Assembly: GCA_025331125.1 (NCBI GenBank)
Contig: JAOALB010000020.1
Span: forward strand, 124,001 to 188,000
DNA length: 64,000 bases
Source: Mycogone perniciosa
Lineage: Eukaryota > Ascomycota > Sordariomycetes > Hypocreales > Hypocreaceae
Reading direction: 5' to 3'
The translations under genes were made by a program, and so were the position numbers. This document shows positions 46,308-57,627 of this stretch, one piece after another. The notes under the pieces are model-generated. The model did not search any database. It had not been told where the DNA came from and saw only the letters and a program-made list of their open reading frames with translations. The first letter of the stretch is position 1, and every line of letters begins with the position of its first letter.

Positions 46308-49300
46308 CCAAGATGCCTATATAATGAACGACACTTGGTCATCATGAAAGCGCCCATCTCACTTCGCAAACAGTGAAACTTTGAGGCGAGTTTGTAGTAG
46401 CAATTATAGGGTAATTCGCAAACTACGGCAGCAATGACGGAAAATTTGTCGTCTCACGGTTCGGTTCAGTTCAGATAATGATTGGAGAGGGAAACGGAAA
46501 CAATCTGACAAAAAGCTGACCCGTCCCAACGTCCTTAAGCAAACAGGCAGCAAGTAAGCAAGCAATTAACAATACTACTCCGTAACCTGGTCACATACTC
46601 GTATTGCCCACCGATCCAAAGAGCGTATATCAATCGCCAGACGCACAACATAGACGGTAGCACCCGCCGATACGAACATAAATGCCGGAACTTGTACGAC
46701 CCCTCATCCCAATCTTCGACCATATCTCGTTTATACGGCTTCCTATTCGTGTTACAAGTTGCGGCCGAGCGCACCAACCCACCACCAGAGTCATCTCCCT
46801 CACCTGTCAGAAAATAGGTGGGGTTGGTGGGGGAACAGTGGGGGCGAATGTTCGTAATCCGAGAGCTTGGTGAATGACCAACCTCTTCAGGCAGGCTATT
46901 TCGTCTTTTCGTGGTCCACATCGGATGAACGTGGTGTAATGTGGTATCTTTAGCGGAGGTTTAGATCCGTACATTAGCTTAGGATGAATTTATGTATACA
47001 ATATGAGGAATGTTGTTGCAGCACTACTACTTCGTATTAGTACTACTATCTCAGAGATTCTCAGAGAACGAGCTAAAGTGGAGGCATGTACGGAGTACAG
47101 CCGCCATCGTGGCTCTCGGAATACTAGCGAGTTCGGATTGCTAATACCTCGCCCTACTATCAAGATGAGCTAGAGTTTCAAATTATTAGTCGTATGGCCC
47201 TTGCCACGTGCATCGGCTTCAATAGCTTGCAAGTTGATCCTTCAACTCAACGGTTCTAAACCCTAGCCAGGGCAGTTTGAAGCTACCTACCTCTTATAGC
47301 ACAAGTTGGGGCGATTTACATATATACGAAGTACGAGTGTACGAGCAATACATACTACGAATCACCGTCGGACATTAGCACTGGGCCACTCTTTTATGTA
47401 AAATATGGGGAGTATTTAGACCATTTAGGAGAATATCACAGCTTCCCTTTGTCACATGATACTTCACGTAAGCTACGGTTTTCACAGGTCATTTCCTTGC
47501 GGTGTAAAAGGGTGTTCCAGCCCCCTTTTCCTCTATAAGTTCTAGATGGTTTCCATCAGTGCTCGTTCAAATGGAATTGTGATATCTCTCGGTAATGCGG
47601 CATTTAGACAATCTTACGGGTTTGAGACTATGCAACCGGCTTCTAGTACCCTGATAGATGCACTGGCACTACGAAGTGGTAGTATAGAGTTGCAATCTGC
47701 AACACCGCATAAAAGGCCATAGGCTTCATGGACTTGCTGTTGGTATCATCTGACTTCGTCGGAGCAGTAACCCAAGTCAGTTAGCGCTTATTTGCCTATA
47801 TCCATTGCGAGCAACTTAAGCTGATTGAGGCATATGGGTAGCAGGGCTCCGGCGTGAGATTGCGGAAAAAAAAACATGGGAAGTGGATATGCGGTAGTTG
47901 TTGGTCTAAACTCCTGAGATACTACTAGCAACTACCGTTAAGGATAGTACTACCACGATAGTGCATCGACTACCGTTAACGACACTACTAGTACCGCTCG
48001 TATATTGGAACTAAGACTAGATTTATACGTTCGCTGGTGAATCTAGTTCTAGCTTCCGAGTTGAAGCAATGACCCAACGAACAAACCTCTCTTAGCCTCA
48101 ATGCTGGGCTGACCGTTGAGGCGACCGATAACCGGAAGGCAGTCGGTCGGCATCTTCACGAAACCGGCCTAAGAAGTACCGAAAATGTTACATCCCGAAA
48201 CACGATATGCTGTCCTTGTGAATTAGCTTCTGTTAGTAGTACATAGAAATTGTGTAGGTAATATCGGGCTTACTCCGTATCCCTTTCTCATCTTGGTAAG
48301 GGGGGGGGGGTGTCTGGGGCTCAGGGGTCTAACCCCAGAATTGTTTTTGTAATGATTGATACATTCCATTCCGACACTCTGGGCTAATAGTGTGTCACAT
48401 TCGGAAAAGGATCTACCGGCTCCGTCAGCCGAGTCTGTCATCATGTTAACTTTCATTCGTATGATGATACGCGGAATTTCTCAGAATATCAACCGGATCG
48501 GTCATAGCTACTCAGATTATAGTCAGTTGTCATAAGTTGGTTATTATGGATTTAGCTATTTCCCCCACCTTGTTGCCAACAGCGAGCGACTCATCGATTC
48601 TATCAGTTCTTGGATATCCGTGTGCTCATACACTGTTGTTGTTGGTTGATTGATAGTACGTAATAGACTTGGAGTTAAACTCCTAATAGCCTAATTGTGG
48701 AACATGAAAGCATACTTCGGTCATTCCTACGGTGATCTACATGTAAAAGCAGAACTGCATATCTGTGGGGATACTTGTCATAGTGGATTTATTTATCAAT
48801 ACGTCTTTACGAGAAGTACACCGTAAGTGCTACTGGGTTGGAAATTAGGTACAAGCACTCCATATTTGTGCACAGTCACTCCGGATCGACGTTGTCTAAA
48901 TAGCTCTTCAGGGATGATGGAGATCATCACCGTTCTCATCCACCTAACTAACCACATTTATTCCTCCTTCCACTTGCAGAAAAGCCAGTGACAAAGAACT
49001 CCTATTTAGGCCAGACAGTAGACTGCTGAGGGGGTTTCCAGTAATAAATTATAGCTCCAGTAGGCCACCATTAACTTACTTGTACTCGTAGATATAACGC
49101 AAACTAGTAACTGGTGTCTGTGTCTGAAGGTATGGCAGGGGCTATGTTGACCTGGCACTGACCAAGCTGCCTTGCCCCTTTTACATTTTGTAGCAAGAAA
49201 TTTGTTTAACTACATGCTGGCCAAAGGAAAGCAATGGCAGAATCGGCATCTTGTTGTATGGTATAAGTGGAGTAAGACGTGTAGTCTTTCCATTATCAAC

Positions 49301-49703
49301 CGTCACTGGGTGAAACGCAGAACACACTACTCAACTAGTCTAGACTCTTGACATGTCAAGGAAATGGCATGACCATGTGGGTATGGTAGTGAGATTTTAG
49401 CATGAAGGTTATTGTATAACCGATTGAGTGCTGATGAACTATGCATTTGCAGGCATTGACTCCGAGACATGGCCTTCATCACGAATATATAAGAGACATT
49501 GTTTCTGTCCAGTGATTGCGTTGGTCCTCCAGAGATCAATCAGCAACTTCTTCTTCTTCTTCTTCCTCTTCTCCTCTCATTCATCTCTACTGGGCAGCTT
49601 ATCTCCTCCAAAGGGGTCAGTATTCTCGAGCCAAACACGCACAAGTTTCCGGATCTTAATCTAACATATTCTTAGCACGAGATCTCTTGTAACTGAACTT
49701 ACA
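46308..49703. other. 3.4 kb gene-free region
   Basis: No credible ORF or splice pattern on either strand. AT-rich compared with the flanking genes, with many stop codons and TA steps. Contains a CTACCGTTAA direct repeat (about 47931 and 47971), a G10 run at 48301-48310, and TACGGAGTA/TACGAAGTA words at 47088-47098 and 47325-47345. It may be decayed repetitive DNA; no element ends could be identified. Confidence 0.5.
49486..49493 (+). promoter_or_regulatory. TATA box of the secreted 8-Cys protein gene
   Basis: TATATAAG followed about 55 nt later by a CTT-repeat pyrimidine tract (49545-49580) and the ATG 218 nt downstream. The order TATA, CT tract, ATG fits a strong regulated fungal promoter. 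Confidence 0.55.
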
Positions 49704-50960
49704 ATGGTTCAATCCAAATCCCTTTGGCTCTTTGGCCTGGCTGCAACAACAGCTTCAGCGACTCAGGAATTCTTTTACGGAAAGAATGGTCTGAGCAAGC
49801 TGCACATCAACAAAGTGGTTGCTGACAAGAACTGCGGGTGTGCTGGGTCATGGAACCACACTGAGTTTCCGGAGATCTCACGGCATTTCGGAGACAAGCT
49901 CGATAAACTCATTCCAGTGACCACGAGTGCCCGCGGTCACAAAGATGCAAGTCCTTTGTCCATTGGCCACAACACTTACACCCTATCGCTGGACTACTCC
50001 TCGGGCTATATCCGCCCCAACTCCTCGGATGCTGCTATTTGGAGCCGATTAGTTAGCGAGATGCTGCTTGTCGCAAACCATACTCTGGATCGATCTATTC
50101 TTACCGGAGAGTACATCAGTGCCTTAGGCGGGTCTCACAACCTTACCCTTACTGTGTATGGGGATAAGGGCTGCGTGAATAGGTTCGACCCTTGCGTCAA
50201 GGCTGAACCCGCGGATGCTAAGCATAAACATGCAAGAGACGCTGCTAGAGTTGACCCTGCTATCGACTGGAGCGACAAGGAAACCGTTATCAAGCACATG
50301 AAGCTCGATGTCTACAACACCAGCATGTTGGATGACGCGGTCATGAACAATAAGAAGCTCCCGCAATACATCTATCACGATGACCTTCACACAGTTGTCG
50401 ATACAGCAACCATCAAGCCCGTGCACGACAACTCTACGCTGCAAGAGCGTCAGTATAATTGTATTCCGTACGGCTATTACAGTTACAGGGGAGAGGGCAT
50501 GTGGTCCTACTGGGGAGACTGGGTGCCTGTTAGCAGCTGCCTTTGGACCGGCCTCAACCCGAGCGGTGGTTCTGTGAGCTTCAATGTTGGTTTCAGCATG
50601 TCTTATGCCCAGTCGTGGAACTGGGGCTGGTCGCCCGTTAACTCTGCATTTGCTGCCCAATTTTCATTCACCGTTACCGAGTCATACTCTCAGTCCTTCA
50701 CCTACGGATGCAATATTCCGGGCAACAGTGTTGGGCAGATTTGGGCGCAGCAACAGATTGGTGCAGGTTATGTCTACCGAAGCTCGTGCATGTCGTCCTG
50801 TGGCCGGACTTCGTGCAGCGGCCGAGAAGGCCCTAACTATGCTGGTGCTCCTGCAAGTGGCGTCTATTCCATCGGATGCAGCACTGGAGCTCAGAATATG
50901 CGCTGCGGAGCCTACCAGAACAATTGGCACGCCTACAATGTGTGGTCTCACACGCCATAG
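49704..50960 (+). CDS. Secreted protein with pro-region and 8-cysteine C-terminal domain
   Basis: Intronless, 418 aa. Signal peptide about 1-19 (WLFGLAATTASA). A pro-like region of about 230 residues contains N-glycosylation sites and two Cys pairs (KNCGCAGSW, GCVNRFDPC). Kex2-like or related basic sites follow at KHKHARDAAR and at LQER just before Gln250. The remaining 169 residues begin QYNCIPYGYYSYRGEG and are rich in Trp, Tyr, Gly and Ser, with eight Cys and alternating beta-like segments (SVSFNVGFSMSYAQSWNWGW, AQFSFTVTESYSQSFTYGC). Absence of Lys and near absence of acids make this half quite unlike the first. No family recognised. An extracellular effector, lectin or membrane-active protein are all possible; none is shown by the sequence. 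Confidence 0.82.
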   Translation: MVQSKSLWLFGLAATTASATQEFFYGKNGLSKLHINKVVADKNCGCAGSWNHTEFPEISRHFGDKLDKLIPVTTSARGHKDASPLSIGHNTYTLSLDYSSGYIRPNSSDAAIWSRLVSEMLLVANHTLDRSILTGEYISALGGSHNLTLTVYGDKGCVNRFDPCVKAEPADAKHKHARDAARVDPAIDWSDKETVIKHMKLDVYNTSMLDDAVMNNKKLPQYIYHDDLHTVVDTATIKPVHDNSTLQERQYNCIPYGYYSYRGEGMWSYWGDWVPVSSCLWTGLNPSGGSVSFNVGFSMSYAQSWNWGWSPVNSAFAAQFSFTVTESYSQSFTYGCNIPGNSVGQIWAQQQIGAGYVYRSSCMSSCGRTSCSGREGPNYAGAPASGVYSIGCSTGAQNMRCGAYQNNWHAYNVWSHTP

Positions 50961-52651
50961 GTACTCGTAATTGGCGACCGCACGCGCTAAGTCCCTTGCG
51001 ATACTTCTTGCATGGGTCAGGAATACTCCGTACATACTTTTTTATCGTTGTCTTGTCTTGGGACAATTCTGTCTATCGCCATAGGGCCTGTTCTCTTCTC
51101 TTCTCTTTTTACAATTATCAGACCGACTGTATATAAAGACTGTATATAGTTATTTGCTCAGAATATGATCTGCTTGTATATAACACCTGGTACAGGTAGA
51201 GCGCAACTGGTGCTTGGCTAGGCCACCTACGAGTAACACACAGAAAAAAGTATTATACAATAATAACAGTGTGTGTCTTGTCGGCACGGTATTCGTCAAC
51301 AGGTATTTGTCAAAATGTCTCTCCTGTCCTGCCAGCTGAGATGCGGTGTTACGTGGGCGAATGATTGAGGGGGGGGGCAGCATAACGAAAGGCTGTCTGC
51401 TGGTGCTACCATAAAACGTCTGTTGGTTCTAATCTTCATTGTTTTCTCCGAATCAGCGTTATGCCTCCACAGAGAGAGACGTCTCCATCCATGGGCCGTC
51501 CGCGTCGGCCGACCTCCAATGAGGAAAAGGGAAACAATTGCGACAGAGCAAGGAAAAGACTCACTTGATCCGCAGGTAGGGTGGTATTGCCGGTGGACTG
51601 ACTGGGCGTCTATCATAGGCCCCCCTCAGAGGCCACTCAGAGGCCACTCAGAAGTCCCCATATCCATGCTCCCTTCTTGACACCCATGTTCCCTGAACGA
51701 GCCACTCAGCAGCCTGTGTTTTCTTCAGTGGGGGCCCTCTGGAGCCTATGGGGGAGAGTCGTTGGACCGCGTCTTCTGAAACCCGTAAACGGCCCCATTC
51801 CGCTTGCGCATCGATCCGGGTCTGTATTGCGGCTGATTGGCCGGCGTGGACGGCTTAGATTTCCTGGCGTCTAACCAGTCCACAAACAGAACGGCATTCT
51901 CTCTTCTCTTCTCTTTTCTTCTCCACTACTCGTAGATAGTGCTAGCTGCCTCGCTCTGACGATGCGGACCCTGTGCAGACGCGCATGTCCGACAACAACA
52001 GGTATGTGATCTCTTGTACGGAGTACGTACATACATACATACGAGATGTGTGGATGAGAGCTTCGGTGCGGGCAAAATCCTGTGGGTGCTGTACCACCAC
52101 ACTGCGCGTACGAGGAGAGCCTCCAGACCCTGGGCCAGCGCAGCCCTCCACCCTCCGACCTGCCGATGAATCGAACCAGGCAATGCCTTGCATGCGGGCG
52201 GGCAGACCTTGCAAGGTACTTACTTGCCTATGGAGTAATGGAGTAATGGAGTAAGACATGGGTGCCTGTATGTTACAATGCGTGCTCGTATGTATGCATC
52301 CCATCCAATGTTGGAACCAACACGCATATTGTACATACATGAGCTCCTCTCGGTGGCGCATGTTCCATGCTCCATGCCATATCTACAAGCTTGCCCGGTC
52401 TTGTTCACCGGACGGGCTCCAGAGCCTCATTTCCTCCATGTGTCTTCCAGCTTTGCGCCGCTGCCACCGTCTTGATCCATTCCATCATCTCGATGAGACC
52501 GTTACCACCATCATTATGGCAGGCTGAGTGACACTGGCGGGAAGACAACACACAGGTCCTACTATGACAAGGGCGTTGGCGACAACATCCCCCCGCGCGT
52601 CTTTGAAGCCTCTCCTCCTCAGTTTTCTCTTCCAGGTCCTGCAAAGCCAAA
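50961..52651. other. Spacer upstream of paralog C
   Basis: 1.7 kb without a supported gene. Holds a TCTTCTCTTCTCTT run near 51093-51108 and another at 51901-51918, a TACGGAGTACGTACATACATACATAC run (52016-52041), and ATGGAGTA triplets near 52229-52253. A GAATCGAACC word near 52167 is B-box-like but is not part of a foldable tRNA. Confidence 0.5.
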
Positions 52652-54358
52652 ATGAGGTCTTCGTCAAGGAGAGCTCCTTTGCTTCTGCTGGCTATTCCAC
52701 AAGCCGTGCAGGCTCTCAAGGTCGCTCCAGGCTCACCATGTGCCACTTATTGCTTGGACTCGCCCGCTTCAAACGAGTGGAACTCCAGCGCATCAAGTAC
52801 ACATAGTCCTGACATCACTTGTCGTGACGACAGTTACTCATCAACACCCACGGGCCAAAAATTCAAGAAATGCGTCAGTTGCCTACAGACGAGCTCAAGG
52901 GTCTACGAGGGCGAGTCCGACTTGCATTGGTTCACATGTAAGATTTCCTTTCTGCTCATAAAAAAGGTAGGTGGAATCAGTGAACTGACGCCGAGACAGA
53001 TAACTTGAGATATGCCATCGGCACTTGTATATTTTCCAAACCCCAGGCGGCTCTCGACAGCGACTCCGAGCCACCATGCAACACAAATGTTACTTGTGCA
53101 CCATTCAAAGATCCTCTAACCAGTGACGGTCCATCACCACATCTCAACACCACCTGGGACTACTGCGGCAACAATGACGGGACATTCATGGGCCCCAATC
53201 TCCAACCTTGCATCGGTTGTCTGCGCTCCACCAAGGACCAAACCTATCTCGCTAATTGTAAGTTCCCATGCGTATCAGTATTCTCATGGGACATTGCTGA
53301 TTCTGTCTCTAGTCATGACCGCTCTCGAAGCTGGCTGCAAGCAGAGTTCAATGAACGTCACCACGCTGGGTCTCAGCGGGAGCATTTTCACATCAGATGC
53401 TGTCAACATCACCAATCCAAATGCGGATGCCAACTCGCAATCTTCAAACCCTCTCTCCCTTTCCGCCATCATCGGCATCGTTGTCGGCGTGGTGCTCATC
53501 TTTGGCCTCGCATTCTGCCTATTCGCCCTTTATTTCACTCGACAGAAGGCCTCTTCACACCTGGAGGGTGCCTACTACTACGGGGAAGAGCCCGATTCTC
53601 CCAAGACCTTGGTCGACCCATGGGGATATGTCATAACGCAGCCTCGTCGCTTCCCCCTGTTCCACGATAACAACCAAGGTCCTGATGATGCCAAAGGCGA
53701 CGATGCTGATGCCAATGGCGAATACTACAACAGAATAGAGGAAGCTACTCGTTCGGGTCGAATACAGCTTACCCACGACCCAAGATGTGTCAATCAAGGC
53801 CCTGACAACGCCATGCCCGCCCATCAGGCTTATCTCCCCAACACCGTCTCCAGAAAAGATATCAAGGGAAAAGCCACTCGCACGCCATCACCACCTCGGT
53901 CCGCCCACAGACACAGGCCCAGCACACCCGACTCCTTCATAGCTCAAGCATACATGGCGGCAATCGACGACGCATCCCGACTAGCCAAGCCAAAGCCCAT
54001 CCCCACCCACCCGCCAAGCTCTCCCAAGTCCGGCTCTACTATCACCCATCAATCATCATCAACCTGGACCTCCAAGATTCCCTCCATCGCGCTTCCCAAG
54101 ATCCGGATACCAAAACCGTACCCTCCCCCGGCGTTAGCGCTCCAACCCGCAACGCCGGTCGGAGAATCCGGTGAGCGCCAACTGCGCATATCGCCGCCCT
54201 TGATGCATGACGATCCAAGGTTCCGGGACAGGCCTCTCGGCGCTGGGGTTGTGGTATACGACAAGGATCGAGCCGCCACGCCGCCGGGCAGTAAGAAATA
54301 TGAAGAGTATACCGAAGTACCCTTGCCGAGCGGCAAGAGCATATTGTTCGGAATATGA
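52652..54358 (+). CDS. PGSPC-type single-pass membrane protein, paralog C
   Basis: Exons: 52652-52937, 53000-53257, 53313-54358 (529 aa). Signal peptide about 1-22 (LLLLAIPQAVQA), then LKVAPGSPCATYCLD, KCVSCLQTSSRVYEG, WFTYNLRYAIGTCIF, CIGCLRSTKDQTYLANF and ALEAGCKQSSMN. A transmembrane helix at about 231-256 is followed by a 270-residue cytosolic tail rich in Pro, Ser and basic residues, with ENSILFG-like hydrophobic end GKSILFGI. Introns interrupt exactly the same codons (Tyr of YNLRY, Phe after LAN) as in paralogs A and B. It lies on the opposite strand from the other two and 13 kb from B. Expression is probably independent. Function unknown. Confidence 0.82.
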
Positions 54359-54652
54359 TACGGAATAACTATAGGATGCCAGAATAGGTTAGATTATCAT
54401 TCTCTACATAGATGAGTGGGTGTGGATGGCGTGCATTTTAGCGTACGACGTTGTGGTCCAGATATCATGAGCCACAGATGACCGTTGGTTATTTGTTTGT
54501 AATGGCGGGTCAGGTCAGGTGTCAAGGTTATAGTCTCATTCACAATGCACCAAGTTTTCAAATTACTCTCTTCCGTCATGTGTGGGGTTTGAATATTGAC
54601 TCGTGCTTGGGTACAATGTAGATAAGTGGTAATATATGGGCTGTTTCTGAAC

Positions 54653-55797
54653 TCAGCCCAGACGATGACCTCGTCCTCTCGTTCTCCAAGAGTCTGGAAG
54701 TGGTCCGGAAAATGCACCACTGCTGCGGCCAGACGCTGTGTCTGCTTGTCGAGCAGCCCCAAAGCCTCTCTGGGGTGTCGGCCTGCTAGTTAAGGCGCTC
54801 ATGAACGCAGGTGTTGCGAGAATGTTCTTGCCACCAGCAATCTCAGGCCAAATTCTAGTGAGGAATATGTACAAGTGCGCGGCAACCAATCCATGGAGTT
54901 GTATTAGCAGCATGATGTAACCACCAGGGAAGAGGAGATTGAACGCCAACATGGCGTAGGGCACCAACTGGGATGGGATGGTGATGAACATGTAGTTCGT
55001 CTGCCCTCCCCGTTGCTCCTGTGTTGCGGTATAGCACATTGCGAGAATAAGCGGTTGCGTGTACGTGCCAAATGCGAAACCCGTCAAGTGACTGAGAGTC
55101 TGAAGCTCGAGTCAGCCTCAAATCACGCATCGGGGACGTCAAAATTTGACATGTTTAGGGAGAAATGTAGGGAGCATATAAAACCGCTCGAGCGAATGGA
55201 GATCACACGAGCTATCAATTACGACATCCCACCATACCTACACCGCAGGCCAGTCCTATTTGCGAATGAGTGGACTGGCCCGAAGGGCAGGGGTAATCTT
55301 CCTCAATTTCAGGAACCGTGATAGCTGTGGAGCAAAGCACTATCCGGGCAGATATTTGAGGGGTGTTTTTAGGGCAAGCAAAGAAAGAAGCACTAGAAAG
55401 TAGCAGCAATAGACCTACCAAGATTGTTCCGCATATGAAGAGCAAGTACCAGAAGAGGTCTTCGCGCTTGGACAGTCGACCTCTCTCCAGCTGACTCATG
55501 TAGCTATACAGGAGGAATGTATCAAAAAGGATACCCAGCTGAGGCGAAGTGATCATGAAGCAGGTTATGAGGCGCCAAATCTGTGGGGGGAATCGCAATA
55601 GGGCGCCGAGGAAGAAAGGGAATGGGAAGGCCGGAATAAGGTGAGTATGAACGCCGATGGATAGGACGAACGTGGCAGTCGCGACAGTTCTGGCAACGAG
55701 TAACGTTAGACAAATCCTTCATGCGCGCAAACATATGAAGAGCTCACCTAGCAATTGGTGGCAATTGCCAGTAAGCATCCAGTGAAAGCTCGGCCAT
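54653..55797 (-). CDS. DER1: Derlin (DER1 family) ER-associated degradation protein
   Basis: Multi-spanning ER membrane pseudoprotease that helps move misfolded proteins to the cytosol (ERAD). Proposed exons on the minus strand: 55748-55797, 55419-55689, 54653-55099 (255 aa). The start MAELSLDAYWQLPPIARTV and LRFPPQIWRLITCF, the loop SYMSQLERGRLSKREDLFW, TNYMFITIPSQLVPYAML and GLVAAHLYIFLTRIWPE are Derlin signatures. The C-terminus is a Gly/Ser/Arg-rich tail ending RTRGRGHRLG. The second intron (319 nt) is unusually long; joining ICGTIL directly to TLSHLTGFAFG gives normal family spacing, so I left no exon inside it, but an extra small exon cannot be excluded. Convergent with paralog C, 294 bp apart. 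Confidence 0.86.
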
Positions 55798-57093
55798 TGC
55801 GGGCAACTTTGCTCGACGACAGGCACTGCGCAAGTTCAGGTGCGAATGCAAGGAGCAGGAGATGATGCCAGAGTAAAGACCTCAACAGTCCTTGAACAGT
55901 GAAGCACAAGATGGGCAGCAACAGGCAACAATTGTTGTGGCATCTTCAGCTTGCTGCTGTGGAAGAAGAAAGAATTTCGTGTTCACAAGAACAATGCGCC
56001 GGTTTTTGTCATGGTCCAGTCCCATTTATTATCGGATAAATGCATTACCCGCTTAGTAATGCGTTCCCGAATCATTACCCCGCCCAACCTGTTCCTGCAT
56101 TAGCTGTAGTGATTTCTCTCCAAAGCCTTCACAACCCAAACCAAGCACTCACCAACAACGAGGCCGCATCTCATCTGGAATAAAAGCTGACACCGGAATC
56201 AGTCTCAACTAGTACTCAGATTCGCCACAGAAGTGATGGTGCACTAGGACCACAGCCAACTTACCACCAGTAGCAGCACCAAGACGAGGCGATAGAGGAT
56301 CGAGAAAGCGGTAGAAACGACTCGAGCGACGGACTAGAGTTCGAATACATGATCGACCTAAGTTTCCAGGGTCATCTGGGCCCTCTGAGCAGTAAAACAA
56401 CACGGCTTCGCGCTAAACCTTTAACTTTAGCTCTCCTGCTATTTACTGCTGGACAACGAATAAGGTCTGCAGCTATAAACTTCACAAATCATGCTCTGTC
56501 TTGCACTATATAGTAGGTGAGAGCTATACTTGAAGGTGTTGCGGACCACTTCGTAGCATCGAGCTCATATAGAGCGAAGGAAATGTTATAGAGAGGGCAG
56601 GTTTTCACAGGTTTTCCCCTACCGTAAAAACTACTGAGGGACTTCTTTCTGTCTCTTAGTCCAAAGCTTGTAGATAATATCTAATAACACTTTATTTCTC
56701 CCACCAAGTTCGAAATGGTGTTTTGTGGTAAAATATCCCCCGCTATCATTGAGCTGAATGTTCGCGTCGACGTTATCACGGCAACGTCTTCAGAAATGGG
56801 TGAACATGCGCCGTTATTCCAGTAAAGTGGACAGTACCTAAGCGAGGTGCTGTGATCCTGCCTTCGAGTTACCCTGAAGTTTATGACGTCCGGGATTCCT
56901 CGGAGAGTTTGCCGCGACAGAAATCTCCTCTTTATTTTCTCTTACAATATCTGTTGTCGTTGTCGTCTTAGCAAACTTCCATAAATCCCCTTTCTGGAAT
57001 TGTAAGGGCGGCTTGCTTGGTTTTTTCTCGGGTTCGGTACAGGATCAACTATCAGACCACACACCATCACACACCACCAGCAAGCATCTCACC
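55798..57093. other. Divergent spacer Derlin / small membrane protein
   Basis: 1.3 kb containing both promoters. TATAAA-like words and a direct ACAGGTTTTC repeat (GTTTTCACAGGTTTTCCCC near 56600-56620) are present. No supported gene or RNA. Confidence 0.5.
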
Positions 57094-57473
57094 ATGTCTT
57101 CTCACGATCCACTGAAGAGCGATGAGGCCCAGACTGCTGGCTGGGAAGCCGGTAAAGGAGGCATCATCGGAGCTGCCAGGTGGGGAGTCGGAGCCGCAAT
57201 TCTGGGAGGCGCTGCCTACTTCTGGTCGCCAGTATATCGCAAAACCACTGTCCAATTCAAAGTGTAGGATACCATCTCATATTCCCCCACACCAACTCGG
57301 CGCTTATATGGCACAGTTACGTTCAGATGTCGGCCATGGTTCTAGGAGGCATGATTGAAGCTGATTGGCGTCTGAGAGAATACGAGTCTCGGGTGAGGAT
57401 GCAAAGGAGGTGGCTCAGAGAGAAAGCAAAATGGGAGAGATACGAGGAAGAGGTCAAGAGTAACGAGAAGTAA
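57094..57473 (+). CDS. Small conserved fungal membrane protein, possibly mitochondrial
   Basis: Exons 57094-57263 and 57317-57473 (108 aa), 53-nt intron. The splice choice gives TVQFKVYVQMSAMVLGGMIE, which is continuous and matches my memory of homologous fungal proteins better than the alternative acceptor at 57327 (with donor at 57262). Layout: acidic start (MSSHDPLKSDEAQTAGWEAG), a Gly/Ala-rich hydrophobic segment (IIGAARWGVGAAILGGAAYF), a second short hydrophobic stretch (MVLGGMIEAD), then a highly charged helix (RLREYESRVRMQRRWLREKAKW). This resembles small HIG1-like mitochondrial inner-membrane proteins in size and order, but I cannot assign a family. Confidence 0.72.
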
Positions 57474-57627
57474 ACACGGAATGTCCACAACTGCATGATG
57501 CAAGGAGCAATGTCTCCCATCCATATAACACCCCATATCATCAATTGTATATTACCTCTCAAATACCAACGCCGAAACATGCAAGCTGCTACCTGTACCC
57601 ATATGGCTGTTTGAGTTTGCTACATCC

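Noticed and set aside
46535..46921. 128-codon minus-strand open frame in the gene-free gap
   Set aside because: Composition is not protein-like, and no splice partner or homology pattern is seen.
52160..52220. B-box-like GAATCGAACC (minus-strand GGTTCGATTC) as a tRNA gene
   Set aside because: No A-box at the right distance and no T stem or acceptor stem can be paired.
57262..57326. Alternative intron for the small membrane protein using donor 57262 and acceptor 57326
   Set aside because: It keeps frame but drops VYVQ, which I expect to be conserved; the 57264-57316 intron restores it.
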